DNA from: Owenia fusiformis
Lineage: Eukaryota > Annelida > Polychaeta > Sabellida > Oweniidae
Direction: 5' to 3'
Assembly: GCA_903813345.2 (NCBI GenBank)
Contig: CAIIXF020000005.1
Span: 41,329,394-41,393,393, forward strand
DNA: 64,000 nt
The notes under the pieces are model-generated. The model worked only from the letters and a program-made list of their open reading frames with translations, ran no database searches and was not told the DNA's origin. The position numbers and the translations under genes were made by a program. Below are positions 12,801 through 21,800 of this stretch, one piece after another (within the stretch, counting starts at the first letter, position 1; each line of letters starts with the position of its first letter).

Positions 12801-15800
12801 CTTGCCGAGCTATACAAAGTGACAAAAGTCAGTGAACATAACAAAGAGAGTTCGCATATATTGGAAGGAATCTATGTTTGCATTGCAAGTATGTAACACC
12901 ATCATCAAAATGTATATTTAATTTTAAAAAAAATTTTGTTTGTTTTAAATTCTACTTTATTAATTAACTTATTCTTACTTGACATTGATAGACTGATAAT
13001 TAATATTTCAGAAAATCCGGTCAAACTCTCATGGCTATATGAGAAGGACATACACATGAGTCAAAAAAGAAAGTGATTAAGCATTATAGGGCGAAAAAGT
13101 CGAGGTCTGCAGAAAAAGGTGAGCATTACATTGAATCAAAACACAATAATGGTCTAAAAAGTATTTTCCACTCAAATTATTATATTCCATTACACTCCAT
13201 ATTAAATTTGAAGTGTGGTATTTTCCCGCTTATTTTGTTATTTTTCTTTATTATTAGGAGTGTCTGTCTGCTTTTGTCTGTCCATCCGTCAAGTTGAGTC
13301 TTCATGATAACATAGATAAAACTGTTTAATCTATATTATTTCAGGTTGTAACCAGCAAATGTCCATTAAATCAGGGGGAAACCAGAGACCCCGCCAAATA
13401 AGACAGAAGTTTGAGGTGGAATACATAGTAGGATATAGAATGAGTCCTGGTGAAGCAGTGAAGATTGGTTTGGTTGTGAAAATTGGACATTAAAATTTAC
13501 TTTTAACGGGATATCAATTGGACACGGCAAACTTTATATCCAATGGCATCTACTGAACCATGACTATTGACAGGGAACTTAAAATTGAAGTTAAGCATTC
13601 GCTTTAACACAGTCCAATTAATTGAATCCCACAACAAATCAGAAATAAGATCAACTTACAACAAAATTAAAAAAACATTGACACCCCCGCCACAATTCGA
13701 GACACACAGATAAATACTATTAATCTAGTATTTTGACAGCTACAAATTGTCAAATATCTATCAAATGAAGTGAAAGTGACATGGTTCACTTTTCCCTTGG
13801 GTTGTACGTTGTATATTATACCTTTTATATTTACTATATAGTTACTATACTAGTATCATAATAGTTATTAACAAAAGAATTTGATTGTAAATAGTTCATC
13901 AATTTTAAATCAGCTTCAATCATGTGATGCAGAATGTACGTTAACATCTCTAAGTTAAAAGGATCAAATAAATGAAAAATCAAATGAAATGGAATGGAAT
14001 AACTTAACAACTTTTTCTGTATGTACTGAGTGGACTCAAAAATATGTGCTGAAATATATTATTAAAGTAGTCAGACATACAATTTGATGAACTTAAGGTT
14101 GAACATACACATTTTGTAATGATGTACAGTAGATTAAACCATGAGAACTGTCACTGAGAACCATATATAAAAAGAAATTGTTATTTTCTAATTACTTTGA
14201 TGTGAATTAGAGTATATTACATCCATTTCTGTCAGAAAAGTATGGATAATGTGGTCATATGCAACATTGCATAACTTAATTAGGGTTCACCTCACTATGA
14301 TCAGTCCATGTCTGAATTCAGACAGTTGAATCAGTTTTCTAACATGGAAAAGCCTATGTCTGAATTCAGACACAGTCTCATTATAGTGAGATGAATTTGT
14401 TTATGTGTCTGAATTCAGACAAGATTTCAATCTGAGAAAATTGATACTGATTTCCACTGTCTGAATTCAGACACAACACATAAGATAAACAAATTCATCT
14501 TACTATTATCAAATTGTGTCTGAATTCAGACAGTTGAAATCAGCTTCTGTTTTCTAATATGGAAAAGCCGCTGCCTGAATTCAGACACAGAATATTCAAG
14601 TATAAAATACACTATATGTTTAGCTAATTAATGTTTCTGTCTGAATTCAGACAACTTGTTTCCCTCTGAAATACATGTGCCTGAATTAATGTAAGAAGAT
14701 GCAATGAATAAATATGTCATGAGTAAAAACACCTATAAAACAGTTTGTTTAATACTTTTGTCAAACTGGAAAAATGTCAAACTTCACTGGAACCTGTTTT
14801 ATACCAAAAATACTCTTTTCGCTGCAAACTAGAGACTGAAGTAAATCCAAAGTGTTAAACAGATTAAAGTGTGCAATAGAATTGACATACCTCCATAGTG
14901 TGATATCTCTTATTAAAGTGTGCAATAGAATTGACATACCTTCAGAGTGTGCTATCTCTTATTAAAGTGTGCAATAGAATTGAAATACCTCCAGAGTGTG
15001 CTATCTCCTATTAAAGTGTGCAATAGAATTGACATACCTCCAGAGTGTGCTATCTCTTATTAAAGTGTGCAATATAATTGATATACCTCCAGAGTGTGCT
15101 ATCTCTTATTAAAGTGTGCAATAGAATTGACATACCTCCAGAGTGTGCTATCTCTTATTAAAGTGTGCAATATAATTGATATACCTCCAGAGTGTGCTAT
15201 CTCTTATTAAAGTGTGCAATAGAATTGACATACCTCCAGAGTGTGCTATCTCTTATTAAAGTGTGCAATAGAATTGACATACCTCCAGAGTGTGCTATCT
15301 CTTATTAAAGTGTGCAATAGAATTGACATACCTCCAGAGTGTGCTATCTCTTATTAAAGTGTGCATTAGAATTGACATACCTCCAGAGTGTGCTATCTCT
15401 TATTAAAGTATGCAATAGAATTGACATACCTCCAGAGTGTGCTATCTCTTATTAAAGTATGCAATAGAATTGACATACCTCCAGAGTGTGCTATCTCTTA
15501 TTAAAGTATGCAATAGAATTGACATACCTCCAGAGTGTGCTATCTCTTATTAAAGTGTGCAATAGAATTGAAATACCTCCAGAGTGTGCTATCTCCTATT
15601 AAAGTGTGCATTAGAATTGACATACCTCCAGAGTGTGCTATCTCTTATTAAAGTATGCAATAGAATTGACATACCTCCAGAGTGTGCTATCTCTTATTAA
15701 AGTGTGCAATAGAATTAACATACCTCCAGAGTGTGCTATCTCTTATTAAAGTGTGCAATAGAATTGACATACCTCCAGAGTGTGCTATCTCTTATTAAAG

Positions 15801-18800
15801 TGTGCATTATAATTGACATACCTCCAGAGTGTGGTATCTCTTATTAAAATGTGCATTAGAATTGACATACCTCCAGAGTGTGCTATCTCTTATTAAAGTG
15901 TGCAATAGAATTGACATACCTCCATAGTGTGCTATCTCTTATTAAAGCGTGCAATAGAATTGACATACCTCCAGAGTGTGCTATCTCTTATTAAAGTGTG
16001 CATTAGAATTGACATACCTCCATAGTGTGCTATCTCTTATTAAAGTGTGCAATAGAATTAACATACCTCCAGAGTGTGCTATCTCTTATTAAAGTGTGCA
16101 ATAGAATTGACATACCTCCAGAGTGTGCTATCTCTTATTAAAGTGTGCATTAGAATTGACATACCTCCATAGTGTGCTATCTCTTATTAAAGTGTGCAAT
16201 GGAATTGACATACCTCCATAGTGTGCTATCTCTTATTAAAGTGTGCAATAGAATTGACATACCTCCAGAGTGTGCTATGTCTTATTAAAGTGTGCATTAG
16301 AATTGACATACCTCCAGAGTGTGCTATCTCTTATTAAAGTGTGCAATGGAATTGACATACCTCCAGAGTGTGCTATCTCTTATTAAAGTGTGCAATGGAA
16401 TTGACATACCTCCATAGTGTGCTATCTCTTTTTAAAGTGTGCATTAGAATTGACATACCTCCAGAGTGTGCTATCTCTTTTTAAAGTGTGCATTAGAATT
16501 GACATACCTCCAGAGTGTGCTATCTCTTATTAAAGTGTGCAATATAATTGATATACCTCCAGAGTGTGCTATCTCTTATTAAAGTGTGCAATAGAATTAA
16601 CATACCTCCAGAGTGTGCTATCTCTTATTAAAGTGTGCAATAGAATTGACATACCTCCAGAGTGTGCTATCTCTTATTAAAGTGTGCAATAGAATTGATA
16701 TACCTCCAGAGTGTGCTATCTCTTATTAAAGTGTGCAATAGAATTGACATACCCCCAGAGTGTGCTATCTCTTATTAAAGTGTGCAATAGAATTGACATA
16801 CCCCCAGAGTGTGCTATCTCTTATTAAAGTGTGCATTAGAATTGACATACCTCCAGAGTGTGCTATCTCTTATTAAAATGTGCATTAGAATTGACATACC
16901 TCCAGAGTGTGCTATCTCTTATTAAAGTGTGCATTAGAATTGACATACCTCCAGAGTGTGCTATCTCTTATTAAAATATGCATTAGAATTGACATACCTC
17001 CAGAGTGTGCTATCTCTTATTAAAGTGTGCATTAGAATTGACATACCTCCAGAGTGTGCTATCTCTTATTAAAGTGTGCAATAGAATTGACATACCTCCA
17101 GAGTGTGCTATCTCTTATTAAAGTGTGCAATAGAATTGACATACCTCCAGAGTGTGCTATCTCTTATTAAAGTGAGCAATAGAATTGACATACCTCCAGA
17201 GTGTGCTATCTCTTATTAAAGTGTGCAATAGAATTGACATACCTCCAGAGTGTGCTATCTCTTATTAAAGTGAGCAATAGAATTGACATACCTCCAGAGT
17301 GTGCTATCTCTTATTAAAGTGTGCATTAGAATTGAAATACCTCCAGAGTGTGCTATCTCTTATTAAAGTGTGCATTAGAATTGACATACCTCCAGAGTGT
17401 GCTATCTCTTATTAAAGTGTGCAATATAATTGATAAACCCCCAGAGTGTGCTATCTCTTATTAAAGTGTGCAATAGAATTGACATACCTCCAGAGTGTGC
17501 TATCTCTTATTAAAGTGTGCATTAGAATTGACATACCTCCAGAGTGTGCTATCTCTTATTAAAGTGTGCAATATAATTGATATACCTCCAGAGTGTGCTA
17601 TCTCTTATTAAAGTGTGCAATAGAATTGACATACCTCCAGAGTGTGCTATCTCTTATTAAAGTGTGCATTAAAATTGACATACCTCCAGAGTGTGCTATC
17701 TCTTATTAAAGTATGCAATAGAATTGACATACCTCCAGAGTGTGCTATCTCTTATTAAAGTGTGCAATATAATTGATATACCTCCAGAGTGTGCTATCTC
17801 TTATTAAAGTGTGCAATAGAATTGACATACCTCCAGAGTGTGCTATCTCTTATTAAAGTGTGCAATAGAATTGACATACCTCCAGAGTGTGCTATCTCTT
17901 ATTCTATCCCCTCCATTCTCTCTGGTTAGTACAAATATAGCCTGGAAACATAGAAGAATACCTAGATTCATACTTGTGTGAACAATGTTCTGAAAAAAAA
18001 AATAATAATTCATATTATACACGATACAGGGTGACACAAAAAGTGCCACTCACATAATGTTGCATGACTTTTTTGTCTGACTGATTTTTTATGATTTTTT
18101 TACTTAAAATTATCTATTTTCTAAATTAAAAAAAAATATACATATACATGTACTAGACACTTTTAATACGTGAATCAGTATGAAAATATTTAATTAGTAA
18201 TCTGAGACATATGGAAATGAGAAAAACCAATTGTAAATTCTTTAATCAGTCAAAGAGAATAAAATCTGTCATGATTGACAAAATGTACAATATGTATATG
18301 TAGGGTTCAATCTTTATATTGGTGTTAAAAAGATATAGAGGTTCTTATATGAGTACCTTTGCAAGATCGTCCATTCTTGATGAGCTTTGATAATTCTTCT
18401 TTATCGAGTTGCAGACGAGATAAAGAAACATTATCAAAGCGACTGTCTTATAAATTATGAATGTAGTTTCGCACAGGTGTCAACGGAACCAAACAGTGAA
18501 CCCCGCTTTACCCCTACCTTATCATCCTAGTGTCTCATTAATAACATCCTTGTAATTACAATGTGAAGTTACTTAAGCATGATAAAAAGTGTATGTGTGG
18601 ATGGGGGGGAGGTTTAACCCCCTACTTAAAAAAAATCCATCAGGTCCATAATTTTACACATTCACGTACAAGTTAAAAAAAATGTCTATCTTAAATTTAT
18701 TTAGAACTACGCCTTTGTATTAGCGACACACTTTCACAGGTGCGTCTTTACAATGAAACACAATAACGAAAATTGCAACTTTAGGATCTTGAAAAAAGTT

Positions 18801-21800
18801 GCAATATCCTTCCTGGTTAGAATAAAGGTTTCCACGTACAACTAAAAACACTACATAAAATAACTATCTATACACCATCAATGCAAATATATGCTTTCTT
18901 CGAGAATACATAATGTGGGCCCAGGAATGCTGGCTGTCACATTCATTGCAACACACCTTGCAACAATGTCTTCTGAGGGTAATTTCTTATTTTGAGAAGT
19001 TTATTATCTACTGAAATTAAATACCTGTAGCTACAAAAAACGAATATGTTTGAGCAGTCCTAGTTCGACATATTATAAAGAAAACAATATATACACCATG
19101 GTATTCTTAGTAGACTATTCAATTTGGAATTTCGAAGCTTAGCCAAACATCAGCTTTCTAACAAAGATCATCAAAAAAGGATTTTATCAAAGTCTTCCAT
19201 GCAAATGAAGGTGCAAATTCGCATTAACAAATTAAGATCCAAAATATGTTATCAAATGGTTATATGCGCATGTAGATATGTTTTCCTCTTGATAATGTCA
19301 CTGGTGATCCACTCGATTACGCTGGTTACCAAAACGAATCGTTTTGGTAACAAAATGTCGGAACGTCGAAGGTACGATTTTTCTTTTTTCCTTATATCAT
19401 GCGTTGTAGGCAGAATTCCCACGATGTTTTTAACACAAACGTGTATCAGTATCATATGCTTAAGAAAATGTACATATTTGCGAACAAATAGTTCAGAAGA
19501 CAACAGCATCGTCGATTTAATTACTCACTTAAGTTACATAAACGGTTTTTCGAAAAACGGTTAGATCTGCACTTTTAACCCAAACCGTTTATGTAACTTA
19601 AGTGACGAATTAAATCGACGATTATGTTGTCTTCTGAGCTATTTTTTCGCAAACATGTACATTTTCTATAACATATGATACTGATATACGTTTGTGAGAA
19701 AAAAGTCGTGTGGATTCTGCCTACAACGCGTGATATAAGGAAAAAAGAAAAATCGTACCTTCGACGTTCCGACATTTTGTTACCAAAACGATTCGTTTTG
19801 GTAACCAGCGTAATCGAGTGGATCACCAGTGAATGTGTGAGGAGGCCTTTCAGCCAATTTTCAAAAACATAGTGAGAACAAGTTTGGTGTAGAGGGGAGG
19901 GGGATATCTCCCGTCTCGGTCTCTCTCTCTTACAAACAGGTGAAGGTAAAGGGGTGTATACACTGGCAGGCGAAATGGTTGAAATGGAGGCGAAACGGCC
20001 GAATTGCTTGAAATGGTTGAAATGAAAATGATCTATAAACTTAAAAGTAAGTCAGGCAAATTGATTGAAATGCTTGAAATGGCGAAACTAAAATCGCAAG
20101 TAGCGAAACAGTAATTTGAAACGAAAAATGTGCGTATTCGTTTTTTTTCAATCGTTTTGCCCATTTCTTCATGAATATTGGATGTGATTGAAAAGCTTGA
20201 AACGGCGAAACAGGCACAAGCGGAAAAATTTCGATTTCCTTTTCGAAGCAATTCGGCCGTTTCGCCTCCATTTCGCCTGCCAGTGTATACACCCCTTTAC
20301 CTTCACCTGTTTGTAAGAGAGAGAGACCGAAGCAGGAGATATCCCCCTCCCCTCTACACCAAACTTGTTCTCACTATGTTTTTGAAAATTGGCTGAAAGG
20401 CCTAATTTTTGTCGAAGACGTTTCGATTAAAACGTTTGAAATGCTCAAAATGACGTTAGCATTGAAACGTAGGAAATGATGCTTGCATTGAAACGGTTGA
20501 ACTGATCTAGGATGAAGAAAAGATTTATTTCTTCATCCTCAAACTGATTGAAACGATTGAAACGCAATTTACAGTGTATATCTTGTATATCTAATTCACC
20601 TATTACAATACAACAATTCTTGTTTGTTTTATTTGTTGCTTCATTGTAATGGTATTGCTATACAACTCAGATTCAAGTATGATCCATCAAATAATATTTA
20701 TTCAATTTCCTGGATTATCACTCTGTATAACAGTCTGCACAATTCACAGTTGAGTTTATGAAAAGACCCAATTTTCAAAGTAGAAGATACATTACAATAT
20801 CAAATGATGTAAAGCAAATTTAATTCCCTCCAGTTGTTGCATTTCAACTTTGACATGGGATGTACAAAGTCTCTGTAACTCTCCGTGTGTAATGTTGCCA
20901 CGGGTATTGTGATATCATGTTACCATAGCAACCATTGCTTTACCCGAATTACATAATTTTTGTCGAAACTTTGCAAATTTAGTTACAATACATGAAGGTA
21001 CATTATGTAGAATTTTGGAGACAATTGCCGGTGCATATTTAACAAAATACCAGCACCAGTCCTGTTACTTTTGGAACACCCTGTATGTCACCATTTCTGG
21101 CAATGTCTGGAGGTGGTAAAAAACTAAAATGAATCTGATATACACATAATCACAAGTGAATCATCTACTGTATTAATGCATCACTCTTATTTTAATAATG
21201 ACAATTTTAGATTTTGATTATATCAAAAGTGTTCAATTCAACAGGTGCATTTGGATTTGTGAAATGCAACCTGTGTAAGGGTATGTTATCTTATAAAAGG
21301 TAAATGATATTCTTTATAAGTTGCCCTAGTCATTCCACACTTCCAGGTGTTATTTTGTGGAGCTCATGTCTTGTGGTCAAGTCAATTGTTAATATCACAA
21401 GTGGAAATGACTTTGACAAACCTGCAAAAAGTAAAATCTTGGACATCTTTCTTTCGGTCCATGGACTCTAAAATAACAAAAATGTGCATTGTCGGGAGCG
21501 TAAAATTGGTTATTTTGAATGCCGCCTCTTGTATTTTTCATCTGCCTCTTGTACACAAAATTACTGAAACCACTGGTAGCTAAACTCCACAAGAGGTTTC
21601 AGATGACTAGCTCAATTGGATGCACTTTTATCAGCTTTATAAGATGTGCTCTAAACGTCAGGCACACCTGGATTCTATAGGCAAAGTATTTGACAACACT
21701 AACACATTCCTCACAGAAGTGGCCCTGATCTTTCTGGTGATCTCTATCTTCAGGTGTGCTATGGTTTGGGGGTCGGGTTATATAATCTGGAAGGTTTATG

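Noticed and set aside
12640-13500. TRPM-like or other protein exons (KALDVDLMKTTLLDAFTCG and nearby fragments)
   Set aside because: Similarity is short, broken by stops and without good splice sites; not enough to name a gene or pseudogene.
14863-17903. CRISPR-like regular array
   Set aside because: Units are contiguous and near-identical with no unique spacers, and the sequence is eukaryotic; it is a satellite.
19124-19826. Two open frames of 146 and 83 codons on opposite strands
   Set aside because: They read nearly the same peptide from the two arms of an inverted repeat and match no known domain.
18027-21079. One 3-kb transposon with ACAGGGTG ends
   Set aside because: The terminal words match only for about 8 bases, and the interval contains other complete elements and the intron of a gene; no target duplication was found.
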